64,000 bases of DNA from Pseudomonas sp. NFIX28. GTDB lineage: Bacteria > Pseudomonadota > Gammaproteobacteria > Pseudomonadales > Pseudomonadaceae. Below the pieces are notes generated by a model. The model searched no databases. It saw only the letters and a program-made list of their open reading frames with translations, and had not been told where the DNA came from. Numbering within the stretch: the first letter of the stretch is position 1; each line of letters begins with the position of its first letter. Location of the stretch: the NCBI RefSeq assembly GCF_900107395.1, contig NZ_FNPW01000003.1, forward strand, positions 112,632-176,631, read 5' to 3'. Positions 28,185-36,422 of the stretch are shown here, one piece after another. Position numbers and translations under genes: made by a program.

Positions 28185-28425
28185 TTTTCTGCTCCTTGCA
28201 TCAATCAACATCCATAGCATTTCAGCTACGCACTATCACCCGCTCGATCCGCCCTTTCAACTCTTGGCGACCGCCACCAGGCACCGCTGTCCCAGCGGGC
28301 GTCCAGCCGTAGTTGCAGCACCCCTGGCTGCGACCGGTGAGCATGTAGAGCCCCTGTTATGAATCGTCTTGAACCAAAGCAGTGCTCACACTGCACGAAT
28401 GGCTCTGGCACCAAGTCCTGGGTAG

Positions 28426-28460
28426 CGATGTAGCATGTTGTATTACAAACCACTACATCG
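28426..28460. promoter_or_regulatory. Candidate toxin-antitoxin operator
   Basis: An outer perfect inverted repeat CGATGTAG (28426-28433) / CTACATCG (28453-28460) encloses an inner perfect palindrome TTGTA-T-TACAA (28438-28448). It ends 9 nt before the antitoxin ATG, the usual place for autoregulation by ribbon-helix-helix antitoxins. Binding is inferred. Confidence 0.65.
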
Positions 28461-28468
28461 AGATCGCC

Positions 28469-28711
28469 ATGTCCGCCGTCATGCCCTTGCGCCTGCCCGA
28501 CGATGTTGCCGATACCCTGGCTCACCTGGCAAAGACGACAGGCCGCAGCAAGTCATTCCTCGCTGTGGATGCGCTGAGAGAATATCTGGCCCGCGAAGCC
28601 TGGCAAATCAATGAGATCCAAAAAGCCCTGACAGAAGCAGAAGCAGGCGACTTCGCCAGCGCCGAAGAGCTGCACGGCGTGCTCGATAAATGGATTGGCA
28701 ATGCGCGTTGA
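28469..28711 (+). CDS. Ribbon-helix-helix antitoxin (ParD/RelB-like)
   Basis: An 80-residue antitoxin-like protein. The N-terminal MPLRLPDDVADTLAHLAKTTGRSKSFLAVDALREYL has the beta-strand and two helices of the ribbon-helix-helix (CopG/ParD) fold, and the C-terminal part would wrap the toxin. Its stop overlaps the start of the toxin reading frame (ATG 28701) by 11 nt, the usual coupling. The partner toxin is broken, so this appears to be an orphan antitoxin that may still repress its own promoter. Confidence 0.85.
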   Translation: MSAVMPLRLPDDVADTLAHLAKTTGRSKSFLAVDALREYLAREAWQINEIQKALTEAEAGDFASAEELHGVLDKWIGNAR

Positions 28712-28972
28712 GTGGTTGCGTACCGCCCTCAGAACCTTGATGACGAAGCCATCTACATTGCCCAGGACAATCCTCAGGCCGCCACGGAATTTGTCAAAAG
28801 CCGTTTTCCCGCCAGTGGCCGCGAAGGCCGCTTGCCCGGTACCCGTGAATGGGCGGTACCCAATCGCCCTTACCTGATCCCCTACCGCGTCCGCCAGGGA
28901 CGCCTGCAGATCCTGCGGATTTTCCATACCCGGCGTTTACCGCCTGCCTGCTGGCAAGACAAACACCCGTAG
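28701..28972 (+). pseudogene. Frameshifted RelE/ParE-family toxin
   Basis: The first residues, MRVEWLRTALR from ATG 28701, match the start of ParE/RelE toxins of this type. The rest (NLDDEAIYIAQDNPQAATEF ... then ASGREGRLPGTREW and LQILRIFHTRR) continues in another frame. The break is at about 28731-28735, where one A appears lost. About ten residues between TEFV and FPASGREGR also seem to be missing compared with relatives I remember. Both changes should inactivate the toxin. A sequencing error could explain the shift but not the internal deletion. Confidence 0.72.
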
Positions 28973-29195
28973 CTTGTGCTCGGCGTCAGCCTGCCGTTTA
29001 CCCTGGGTTCCGCACGGCATGCCGTCAGGCGCCCCCAACGCTCGGACGCAAGCTGCGCTGATTGCCGCTTCTTTGATATTCGCCTTGGCCCCACCATGCC
29101 GGCCATTGCCAGCATGGCCTTGCTCGATGCTGGTCAGCCTATTGGCACACCCAGGCCAGCAAGGGCCTGAGCGCGCTATTGGACATGGGCCGGTA

Positions 29196-30344
29196 TCAGA
29201 ACGCGCTACGGAAAATCTCTTCGATCTGGCGCTGGTCGGCGGTGCGGGGGTTGGTCAGGCCGCAGGCGTCTTTCAGGGCGTTGGCGGCCAGGACCGGGAT
29301 GTCTGTCAGCTTGGCGCCCAGCTCACGCAGGCCGTTGGGAATCTCGACGTCCCGGGCCAGGCCGCGAATGGCGCTGATGGCGGCCTGCGCGCCCTCTTCC
29401 GGGCTGAAGCCACGGATATCCGCGCCCAAGGCGTGTGCCACGTCGGTCAGGCGCCCGGCGCAGACCATGGCGTTGAAGCTCTGCACATGGGGCAGCAGCA
29501 CGGCGTTGCATACGCCGTGGGGCAAATCGTAAAAACCGCCCAGCTGGTGCGCCATCGCATGCACGAAACCCAGCGACGCGTTGTTGAAAGCCATGCCGGC
29601 GAGGAATTGCGCGTAGGCCATGTTTTCCCGGGCAACCAGGTCGCTGCCGTCGTGCACCGCCTGGCGCAGGTTCTGGCTGATCATGGTTATGGCTTTCAGG
29701 GCGCAGGCATCGGTGATCGGGTTGGCCGCGGTGGACACATAGGCTTCGATCGCATGGGTCAGCGCGTCCATGCCGGTGGCGGCGGTCAGGCCCTTGGGCA
29801 TGGCGACCATCAGCGCCGGGTCGTTGACCGACAGCAGCGGCGTGACGTTGCGGTCGACGATGGCCATTTTCACGTGGCGCTGCTCGTCGGTGATGATGCA
29901 GAAACGGGTCATTTCGCTGGCGGTGCCGGCGGTGGTGTTGATCGCGATCAGCGGCAGTTGCGGCTTGGTCGAACGGTCGACGCCCTCGTAGTCGCTGATG
30001 TGCCCGCCATTGGTGGCGCACAGGGCAATGCCCTTGGCGCAGTCATGGGGCGAACCGCCGCCGAGGGAAACCACGAAATCGCAAGCGCTGCGCTGCAATT
30101 GCGCCAGGCCTTTTTCCACGTTGTCGATGCTCGGGTTCGGCTTGGCGCCGTCGAAAATCACCGAGTCGATATCCTGCATCGCCAGTTTCTCGCTGATCAT
30201 GCCGGCCACTCCGGCCTTGGCCAGGCCAGCGTCGGTGACGATCAGCGCCTTGCGAAAGCCGTAGTTGCGAATCGCGACCATGGCCTCGTCGAGGCAGTCG
30301 ATACCCATGATGTTCACGGCGGGAATGAAAAAAGTGCTGCTCAT
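29196..30344 (-). CDS. Iron-containing alcohol dehydrogenase
   Basis: A 382-residue group III alcohol dehydrogenase. [12 protein letters not shown] binds the nucleotide phosphate. Metal-binding His residues lie in [13 protein letters not shown] and [21 protein letters not shown]. It interconverts an alcohol and an aldehyde with NAD. The N-terminus ([12 protein letters not shown]) matches Pseudomonas YiaY/AdhB-type enzymes. The start at 30344 is set by GGAGG. It is monocistronic; substrate unknown. Confidence 0.9.
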   Translation of the reverse strand: MSSTFFIPAVNIMGIDCLDEAMVAIRNYGFRKALIVTDAGLAKAGVAGMISEKLAMQDIDSVIFDGAKPNPSIDNVEKGLAQLQRSACDFVVSLGGGSPHDCAKGIALCATNGGHISDYEGVDRSTKPQLPLIAINTTAGTASEMTRFCIITDEQRHVKMAIVDRNVTPLLSVNDPALMVAMPKGLTAATGMDALTHAIEAYVSTAANPITDACALKAITMISQNLRQAVHDGSDLVARENMAYAQFLAGMAFNNASLGFVHAMAHQLGGFYDLPHGVCNAVLLPHVQSFNAMVCAGRLTDVAHALGADIRGFSPEEGAQAAISAIRGLARDVEIPNGLRELGAKLTDIPVLAANALKDACGLTNPRTADQRQIEEIFRSAF

Positions 30345-30501
30345 GGCGCGTCCTCCAGGCTGGCGCCGGATCAGCCGTGCCGATCCGGCAAATGCCCACA
30401 GGATTGACCGATAGGTCACGCGCGTTGTTGATCTGGCTCAAGGGTCGGTCGTGATAAAGTCGGCGCCCTGTATACCTTCTGCCTTGAGACGACGAACCGC
30501 G

Positions 30502-31521
30502 ATGATGGACTTCCACGAATTTGATACCGACCTTGAAGACTGGAACGCCTTGCGCGCCAGCACGCCGATCGCCGGCCTGCTGATCGGCAACGGCGCCAGC
30601 CGCGCGGTGTGGGAAGACTTCGCCTACGACTCGCTGTTCGAGAACGCCCGCACCGTCGAAGAAAAGCCCCTGAGCCCCTCCGAGCTGAGCGTGTTCGAAG
30701 CCCTGCAGACCCGCAGTTTCGAGCAGGTGCTGGCCGCCCTGAAAACCACCAGCCGGGTCAACAAGGCCCTGGCCGTCAGCTCCGCGGCGCCGCGCAATCG
30801 GTATTACGCAATCAAGGAAGCGCTGATCAACACCGTGCACGCGGTGCACATTCCATGGCGCCTGGTGCAGCCGGCGACGCTGGCGCAGATCAACCAGGAG
30901 CTGCGCCGCTATCGCACGGTGTTCACCAGCAACTACGACCTGCTCAACTACTGGGCGATCCAGCACGATGCCCAGGGCCTCGACGACCTGTTCCAGGGCG
31001 CCGAGCCGAGCTTCGACATCAGCCACACCGCCAGCAAGCAGACCCGCGTGCTGTACCTGCACGGCGGCCTGCACCTGGTGCGCAACCAGGACGGCACCGC
31101 GCGCAAGCTGGGCTCCACCGAAGGCACGCTGCTGGGCAATTTCGCCATCAACAACACCCTCAAGACCCTCGACGATGTGCCGCTGTTCGTCAGCGAAGGC
31201 CCGGTGGCGGACAAGCTCAAGACCATCCGCAGCAGCGACTACCTGTCGTTCTGCTACCAGCAGTTGCTCAACCACAGCGATGCGCTGTGCATCTTCGGCC
31301 ATGACCTGGGCTCGCAGGACAGCCACCTGGTGAGCGCAATCCGCCAAGCCAAAATGCAGATCCTGGCGATCTCGATCTACCCGCGCAGCAAAGCCTTCAT
31401 CCAGAACCAGAAGCGGCGCTACGCCCAGCTGTTCGCGGGGATGGACGTGACGTTGCGGTTCTTCGATGCGAAGAGCCATGCGCTGGGCGATCCTGCGCTG
31501 TCAGTGCCGGTCGAACGCTGA
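30502..31521 (+). CDS. SIR2-like DUF4917 family protein
   Basis: A 339-residue protein whose motif order resembles SIR2-like NAD-binding domains: GLLIGNGAS (25-33), FTSNYD (141-146), YLHGG (185-189) and FGHDLGSQD (265-273). I recognise the family as DUF4917. SIR2-like domains in bacteria can hydrolyse NAD, often in antiviral defence, but this protein has no attached sensor domain and no defence neighbours. Start is ATG 30502 or 30505. Ribosome site is weak. Activity is inference. Confidence 0.7.
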   Translation: MMDFHEFDTDLEDWNALRASTPIAGLLIGNGASRAVWEDFAYDSLFENARTVEEKPLSPSELSVFEALQTRSFEQVLAALKTTSRVNKALAVSSAAPRNRYYAIKEALINTVHAVHIPWRLVQPATLAQINQELRRYRTVFTSNYDLLNYWAIQHDAQGLDDLFQGAEPSFDISHTASKQTRVLYLHGGLHLVRNQDGTARKLGSTEGTLLGNFAINNTLKTLDDVPLFVSEGPVADKLKTIRSSDYLSFCYQQLLNHSDALCIFGHDLGSQDSHLVSAIRQAKMQILAISIYPRSKAFIQNQKRRYAQLFAGMDVTLRFFDAKSHALGDPALSVPVER

Positions 31522-31541
31522 CAGCGAAGCGGGCGATCCTC

Positions 31542-31621
31542 CGTAGGAGCGAGGCTTGCCCGCGATCCAGACACCGCGGTCTACCTGCAATGACGCCATC
31601 GCGAGCAAGCTTCGCTCCTAC
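31542..31621. repeat. Inverted REP pair (GTAGGAGCGAGGCTTGCCCGCGA type)
   Basis: GTAGGAGCGAGGCTTGCCCG (31543 on) and the inverted GCGAGCAAGCTTCGCTCCTA ending at 31620 form a REPIN-like hairpin between two convergent genes. Confidence 0.85.
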
Positions 31622-31636
31622 CAATAGCGCAGCGGC

Positions 31637-32179
31637 TCACTCTTCGCCGCTGTGCACCACCACCAGCAACTGCGCCTGCACCTCGCCCACCGAGCGCAGG
31701 CGGTGGGGCTTTTGCGCATTGAAGTGCAGCGCGTCGCCGCGGTTGAGGATCACCCGTTCGTTCATGAAGTCCACTTCCACCTGCCCTTCGTGGACAAACA
31801 GAAACTCCTCCCCCAGGTGCTCCTTGAAGCTCTTGTCGGTGAACTCGCTGGGCGGGTAGATGATGAAGGGCAACAGGCTGCGCTCGCTGACCTGATGCGC
31901 CAGCACCGCATAACCCGGCGCCTGGTCGTTGGCCGCCAGCGACTGGCGTTCGTCGCTGCGCACCAGGCTGTAGCTGTCGAGGCTGACGTTGTCTTCGGCG
32001 AACAGCTCCTCGACTTTCACGTTCAATGCCTTGGCCAGTTTCAACGCGGCGGCAATCGAGGGCGTGTTCAGGCCGCGCTCGACTTTCGACAGGTAGCTCT
32101 TGGTCATGCCGGATTTCTCGGCCAGGGCCTCCAGCGTCACGCCAAGTTTTTTTCTCAATAATTTCAAACGGATAGACAT
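31637..32179 (-). CDS. XRE-cupin transcriptional regulator
   Basis: A 180-residue regulator. The helix-turn-helix (about 6-60) includes VTLEALAEKSGMTKSYLSKVERGLNTPS. A C-terminal cupin (about 105-178) has EEFLFVHEGQVEVDF and GDALHFNAQKPHRLRS, able to hold a ligand or metal. It is divergent from the aldolase / DapA-family pair, and an inverted repeat lies between them. It most likely represses or activates that operon in response to the pathway substrate. Confidence 0.9.
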   Translation of the reverse strand: MSIRLKLLRKKLGVTLEALAEKSGMTKSYLSKVERGLNTPSIAAALKLAKALNVKVEELFAEDNVSLDSYSLVRSDERQSLAANDQAPGYAVLAHQVSERSLLPFIIYPPSEFTDKSFKEHLGEEFLFVHEGQVEVDFMNERVILNRGDALHFNAQKPHRLRSVGEVQAQLLVVVHSGEE

Positions 32180-32224
32180 GTAGAACGGTTAACCCATCAA
32201 GGAGGCGACGATTTGTCCTTGCCA

Positions 32225-32260
32225 ATGACACAGCGTGTCATATAGCCTCTTTAGTGTCAT
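32225..32260. promoter_or_regulatory. Candidate XRE-cupin operator
   Basis: A perfect inverted repeat ATGACAC-AGC-GTGTCAT at 32225-32241, and a third half-site GTGTCAT at 32254-32260, lie 46-115 bp from the two divergent start codons. Confidence 0.6.
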
Positions 32261-32339
32261 TTGCTTTCACCCAACGACCTTGCGAGCAGCGGGAGCTGGC
32301 AAATCCGACGTCCATTGCAACCACCAAAGGACACCCGAT

Positions 32340-33122
32340 ATGGCCAAGACATTAGCACTACCCAAAGAGCAGCTGGTCAGGCAGGCCCTGACCCAGATGC
32401 AAAACACCCTGGCGGATAATACGTGGACCGACCGGCAAAAGCTGGCCCTGACCTGCCGCATCCTGTTCGAGAACGGGCACGACTCCGGCCTGGCCGGGCA
32501 GATCACCGCCCGTGGCCCGCAACCGGGCACTTACTACACCCAGCAACTGGGCCTGGGTTTTGATGAAATCACCGCGGGCAACCTGCTGCTGGTCAACGAA
32601 GACCTGGAGGTGCTCGAAGGCCACGGCATGCCCAACCCGGCCAACCGTTTCCACAGCTGGGTGTACCGCGCCCGCCCCGACGTGAACTGCATCATCCACA
32701 CGCACCCGACCCACGTCGCCGCGTTGTCGATGATCGAAGTGCCGCTGGAAATCTCCCACATGGACCTGTGCCCGCTGTATGACGACTGCGCCTTTCTCAA
32801 GGCCTGGCCAGGCGTGCCGGTGGGTAACGAAGAAGGCGAGATCATCTCCGCGGCCCTGGGCGACAAGCGCGCCATCCTGCTTTCGCACCACGGCCAGCTG
32901 TCCACCGGCGCCAGCATCGAGGAAGCCTGCGTGATCGCCCAATTGATCGAGCGCGCCGCCAAGCTGCAGCTGCTGGCCATGGCCGCCGGCACCATCAAGC
33001 CGATCCTGCCGGAGCTCGGCCGCGAGGCCCATGACTGGATCTCCAAGCCCAAGCGCCACGCCGCGGCCTTCAACTACTACGCTCGGCAGAACCTCAAGCA
33101 ACACGCCGATTGCCTGAACTGA
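32340..33122 (+). CDS. Class II aldolase/adducin family protein
   Basis: A 260-residue protein of the class II aldolase (adducin head) fold. Metal ligands are visible in IIHTHPTHVAAL and LLSHHGQLSTG. Members cleave or decarboxylate sugar-phosphate-like compounds, usually with Zn, and some act on hydroxylated acids. A ribosome site AAAGGA precedes ATG 32340. The DapA-family gene follows 29 nt downstream, and the XRE-cupin gene is divergent, indicating a small catabolic operon. The substrate is unknown. Confidence 0.87.
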   Translation: MAKTLALPKEQLVRQALTQMQNTLADNTWTDRQKLALTCRILFENGHDSGLAGQITARGPQPGTYYTQQLGLGFDEITAGNLLLVNEDLEVLEGHGMPNPANRFHSWVYRARPDVNCIIHTHPTHVAALSMIEVPLEISHMDLCPLYDDCAFLKAWPGVPVGNEEGEIISAALGDKRAILLSHHGQLSTGASIEEACVIAQLIERAAKLQLLAMAAGTIKPILPELGREAHDWISKPKRHAAAFNYYARQNLKQHADCLN

Positions 33123-33151
33123 ACCCCCTCATTATTTAAAGGAGCGTCGCC

Positions 33152-34039
33152 ATGTCGAACGCCAATATTCACGGCATCATCGGCTACACCATCACCCCGT
33201 TCACCGCCAACGGCGAGCAACTGGACCTGGACACCCTCGGCCGTTCCATCGATCGCCTGATCGACAGCGGCGTGCATGCCATCGCGCCCCTGGGCAGCAC
33301 CGGCGAAGGCGCCTACCTGAGCGACGCCGAGTGGGACCAGGTCGCCGAATTCAGCATCCGCCGCGTGGCCAAGCGCGTGCCGACCATCGTCAGCGTTTCC
33401 GACCTGACCACCGCCAAGGCCGTGCGCCGCGCGCGTTTTGCCGAGGCCAAGGGCGCCGATGCGGTGATGGTCCTGCCGACGTCCTACTGGAAGCTCAGCG
33501 AAGCCGAGATCCTCGCCCACTACCAGGCCATCGGCGCCAGCATCGGCGTGCCGATCATGCTCTACAACAACCCGGCCACCAGCGGCACCGACATGTCGGT
33601 GGAGCTGATCCTGCGGATCTTCCACGCCGTGGAAAACGTGACCATGGTCAAAGAGAGCACCGGCGACATCCAGCGCATGCACAAGCTGCAATTGCTGGGC
33701 GAAGACCAGGTGCCGTTCTACAACGGTTGCAACCCGCTGGCCCTGGAAGCCTTCGCCGCCGGCGCCAAGGGCTGGTGCACCGCCGCGGCGAACCTGATCC
33801 CGCAGCTCAACCTGGACCTGTACCAGGCGGTGCTGGGCAACGACCTGGGCCGTGCGCGCGAGTTGTTCTACCGCCAGTTGCCGGTGCTCGACTTCATCCT
33901 CAAGGGCGGCCTGCCGACCACCATCAAGGCCGGGTTGAACATGACCGGCCTGCAGGTCGGCGAGCCACGCCGCCCGGTGTTCCCGTTGGGTGAAGCCGGA
34001 CGCGACCAGTTGCAGGCCATGTTGAACGCAGTGCGCTGA
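33152..34039 (+). CDS. DapA-family (dihydrodipicolinate synthase-like) lyase/aldolase
   Basis: A 295-residue TIM barrel of the DapA superfamily. APLGSTGEGAYLS binds the keto-acid carboxylate, Tyr in LYNNPATSG and Schiff-base Lys in VKESTGDI are present. True DapA of lysine synthesis is normally encoded elsewhere, so this is a paralogue acting in catabolism, such as a keto-acid aldolase or dehydratase. It follows the class II aldolase with AAAGGAG before its ATG. REP elements and a terminator follow. Confidence 0.87.
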   Translation: MSNANIHGIIGYTITPFTANGEQLDLDTLGRSIDRLIDSGVHAIAPLGSTGEGAYLSDAEWDQVAEFSIRRVAKRVPTIVSVSDLTTAKAVRRARFAEAKGADAVMVLPTSYWKLSEAEILAHYQAIGASIGVPIMLYNNPATSGTDMSVELILRIFHAVENVTMVKESTGDIQRMHKLQLLGEDQVPFYNGCNPLALEAFAAGAKGWCTAAANLIPQLNLDLYQAVLGNDLGRARELFYRQLPVLDFILKGGLPTTIKAGLNMTGLQVGEPRRPVFPLGEAGRDQLQAMLNAVR

Positions 34040-34050
34040 TCGGGCCCTGG

Positions 34051-34188
34051 CTGTAGGGGCGAGCTTGCGGGCCTCATCGCCGGCAAAGCCTGGCTCCTAC
34101 AGATTCGCGCGCCCAGGCTTGCGTAGGAGCGAGGCTTGCCCGCGATAGCGCTGCATCAGGCACAACACACATTGCCTGGCTCCCACAA
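34051..34188. repeat. Degenerate REP elements
   Basis: Three half-elements: CTGTAGGGGCGAGCTTGCGG from 34051, the inverted GGCTCCTACAG ending at 34102, and GTAGGAGCGAGGCTTGCCCG from 34122 with an inverted, diverged partner near 34176-34188. Confidence 0.7.
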
Positions 34189-34203
34189 AATCACCGCCCA
34201 ACA

Positions 34204-34235
34204 AAAAGCCCGACAGGTTGTCCTGTCGGGCTTTT
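34204..34235. terminator. Strong bidirectional terminator
   Basis: A perfect 14-bp inverted repeat (34204-34217 with 34222-34235, loop TTGT) flanked by A and T runs, between convergent genes. Confidence 0.92.
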
Positions 34236-34253
34236 TTGTTTCAGTGCAGAACG

Positions 34254-34589
34254 TCAGGCGGTCTTGTCTTTGATGGTCGTGCTCGGGCCGTTGCTCTGCA
34301 CGCTGGCAATGCCCGCGTCGCGCGCCGCCTCGGACGAATAGCGCTGGCTATTGCCGATGATCTGGTGGTTCGCGGCCTTGAGGTTGAAGTAAGGCTTGCC
34401 GTCCTTGGAAACTTCCTTGGCGTAGCGGGCCTCGTTGGGACTGTTGGTCTGCACCGAAGCGATGCCGTTTTCGGCGGCGCTGCGGGAGGCGTACAACTCA
34501 CTCGTCAAAATGGTTTCAGCATTGCCAGCCTTGAGAACGAAGCGGAACTGCCCGTCACTGCTTTTGCTTAATTCATACCATCCAGCCAT
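34254..34589 (-). CDS. YegP-family tandem DUF1508 protein
   Basis: A 111-residue protein made of two copies of the DUF1508 repeat: WYELSKSSDGQFRFVLKAGN ... AENGIASVQTNSP and KPYFNLKAANHQIIGNSQ ... RDAGIASVQSNGP. Each forms a small beta-rich unit, and E. coli YegP has the same layout. The biochemical role is unknown. The start at 34589 matches the first repeat. Confidence 0.9.
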   Translation of the reverse strand: MAGWYELSKSSDGQFRFVLKAGNAETILTSELYASRSAAENGIASVQTNSPNEARYAKEVSKDGKPYFNLKAANHQIIGNSQRYSSEAARDAGIASVQSNGPSTTIKDKTA

Positions 34590-34743
34590 GGTCCTGCTCC
34601 TGAGTGTCCAAAGATGCGAATGCACTTCGGATTAAAGCCTGTCTTTGCCGGTTTACCAGCGTTTTGGGGTGTGTTGCTGAGGCACGCACCATCAGACAGG
34701 AAAAACCGCATCCGGTTCATGGACGCAAACTCATGCAGACAAA

Positions 34744-34766
34744 TAGTAATAATTCTCGATATCATT
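34744..34766 (+). promoter_or_regulatory. Possible Fur box upstream of the ECF sigma gene
   Basis: An AT-rich patch, TAGTAATAATTCTCGATATCA and following bases, about 40 bp upstream of the sigma factor. It resembles Fur boxes with the ATTCTC variant but matches the consensus only partly. Confidence 0.4.
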
Positions 34767-34806
34767 CGCGCCTTTTTCTGCCCGGCAGCCTTCGCGAAGG
34801 ATCTTC

Positions 34807-35346
34807 ATGTCTCGCTTCAAGCCCGACCCCACCTCGGCGGACCCCGTCCGCGGGTTCTATGCGGACATCCTGCATTACCTGCGTAAACGCACGGACAACG
34901 CCAGCGATGCGGCGGACATGACCCAGGACGTCTTCACCCAATGGCTCGATTACCGCGACCGGGCCAAGGTCGAACAACCCCGCGCCTTTCTGTTCCAGAT
35001 GGCGCGCAACCTGCTGCGCGACCACTGGCGCCGGCAGAAGGTCAGGCACAAGGTGCACCACGAACCGCATGCAGCAGAACCCGAGCCGCTGGCCGACGAA
35101 CATCACGAACCGCTGTCCGCGGCCCAGCGCCTGCAACGCCTGGAACATCTGAAAAGCGTGCTCGCCGAACTCTCGCCGCGCCGCCGTGAAGCCCTTATGC
35201 TGCACCGCTTCGAAGGCCTGAGCCAGGCGCAGATCGCCGAACGCATGGGCATCTCCCTGAGCATGGTGGAAAAACACATCGCCTTTGCCCTGCTGCACTG
35301 CAAGCAGCGCCTGGAACGGGAACACGGCAAGGAGCACGCCCAATGA
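34807..35346 (+). CDS. ECF sigma factor, FecI type
   Basis: A 179-residue ECF sigma-70 factor. Region 2 lies at about 15-80 (DMTQDVFTQWLDYR ... FLFQMARNLLRDHWRRQK) and region 4 at about 118-172 (ALMLHRFEGLSQAQIAERMGISLSMVEKHI). It directs RNA polymerase to the promoter of the neighbouring receptor when the anti-sigma protein relays a signal. Its stop overlaps the FecR-type gene by 4 nt (ATGA). The iron-related control is inferred from family and the possible Fur box. Confidence 0.92.
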   Translation: MSRFKPDPTSADPVRGFYADILHYLRKRTDNASDAADMTQDVFTQWLDYRDRAKVEQPRAFLFQMARNLLRDHWRRQKVRHKVHHEPHAAEPEPLADEHHEPLSAAQRLQRLEHLKSVLAELSPRRREALMLHRFEGLSQAQIAERMGISLSMVEKHIAFALLHCKQRLEREHGKEHAQ

Positions 35347-36302
35347 CCCGCCACAGCGACACCGAGCACGAGATCGACAGCATCGACGCCCAGGCGGCCG
35401 TCTGGTTCACCCGCAATCGCGACGATCGCAGCCAGGCCACGCGCGAAGCCTTTGCGGCCTGGGCCCGCGAGCCGGCCCACGCCCGGGCCTATGCCGAGTT
35501 CGAGCGCTTGTGGGCCGACCTGGCCGAACTCGACCAGTTGAACCGGCCGACGCCGCTGCCGCTGCGTAAAAAGCCTCGCTGGCGCCCGGCCCTGGCGGCC
35601 GCCGCCGCATTGGTCTGCGCGCTGCTGGCCATCGAGCTGGGCGCTCCGCCGGCGATCCATTCGCAGCAAATCACCGCCCAGAGCACCGGCATGCGCAGCT
35701 TCAACCTGCCCGACGGCAGCACCCTGTACGTCAACGCCAACACCCGCCTGCGCATCGACTTCAGCGCACAGCAACGCAACCTCTATCTGGACCAGGGCCA
35801 GCTGTACCTGGAAGTCGCCGCCGACAAGGAACGGCCGCTGTGGGTGCATGCAGGCAACGCCCGGGTGCGGGTGGTCGGCACCGGCTTCGATGTGCGGCGC
35901 GGTGAGAAACAACTGGTGGTCAGCGTCGCCCATGGCCAGGTGGCGTTCGCTCCCGACGCGCAGAAGCCCGATTCGCTGCTGCTCGGCGCCCGCCAGCGCG
36001 GCATCTATGACTACGCCAGCGGCACCCTGCGGGAACAGGCGGTGAGCGTCGACGAGGTCGCCGACTGGCGCGGCGGCCACCTGGCCTTTCGCAATCGCGA
36101 CCTGGCCAGCCTGGTGGACGAGTTGAACCTCTATCGCCGCCAGCCGGTGTTGCTGGCCGATGGCGCGCTGGGCAACTTCAAGGTTTCGGGCAACCTCGAT
36201 GTGCGAGACCCGGACGCGCTGATCAAGGCCCTGCCGGCGCTGATCCCGGTAAAGACCGTGGCCCTGGCCGACGGCCGCGTGCGTATCGAAGCCCGACGCT
36301 GA
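35343..36302 (+). CDS. FecR-family anti-sigma regulator
   Basis: A 319-residue single-pass inner-membrane protein. The N-terminal cytoplasmic anti-sigma part (about 10-70, with AAVWFTRNRDD and AFAAWAREPAHARAY) is followed by a helix near 79-99. The periplasmic FecR domain contains GMRSFNLPDGSTLYVNANTRL and RGIYDYASGTL. A C-terminal STN-like segment ends the protein. It binds the signalling domain of the TonB receptor and controls the sigma factor encoded just before it. Confidence 0.92.
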   Translation: MTRHSDTEHEIDSIDAQAAVWFTRNRDDRSQATREAFAAWAREPAHARAYAEFERLWADLAELDQLNRPTPLPLRKKPRWRPALAAAAALVCALLAIELGAPPAIHSQQITAQSTGMRSFNLPDGSTLYVNANTRLRIDFSAQQRNLYLDQGQLYLEVAADKERPLWVHAGNARVRVVGTGFDVRRGEKQLVVSVAHGQVAFAPDAQKPDSLLLGARQRGIYDYASGTLREQAVSVDEVADWRGGHLAFRNRDLASLVDELNLYRRQPVLLADGALGNFKVSGNLDVRDPDALIKALPALIPVKTVALADGRVRIEARR

Positions 36303-36304
36303 AA

Positions 36305-36337
36305 CTCATATGCGAATATTTTGCATTCGCATATGAG
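36305..36337 (+). terminator. Perfect hairpin between fecR-type gene and receptor gene
   Basis: CTCATATGCGAAT (36305-36317), loop ATTTTGC, ATTCGCATATGAG (36325-36337), followed by GTTTTATTTT. It may be an intrinsic terminator or attenuator that separates the regulator pair from the receptor gene, whose own promoter would then lie in 36338-36422. AT-rich stem, so alternatively an operator. Confidence 0.6.
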
Positions 36338-36422
36338 GTTTTATTTTGCTGACGCGTCTTCCTCCGGTCTGCGTTGTTTACGCACACCTTTTTTGGCCTT
36401 TGTCGCCGCTCCGGGGGATTTC

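Noticed and set aside
28974..30407. A long plus-strand frame opposite the iron alcohol dehydrogenase
   Set aside because: Shadow of the dehydrogenase. The first 220 bp (28973-29195) lie in a gap, but I could not match any protein family to them.
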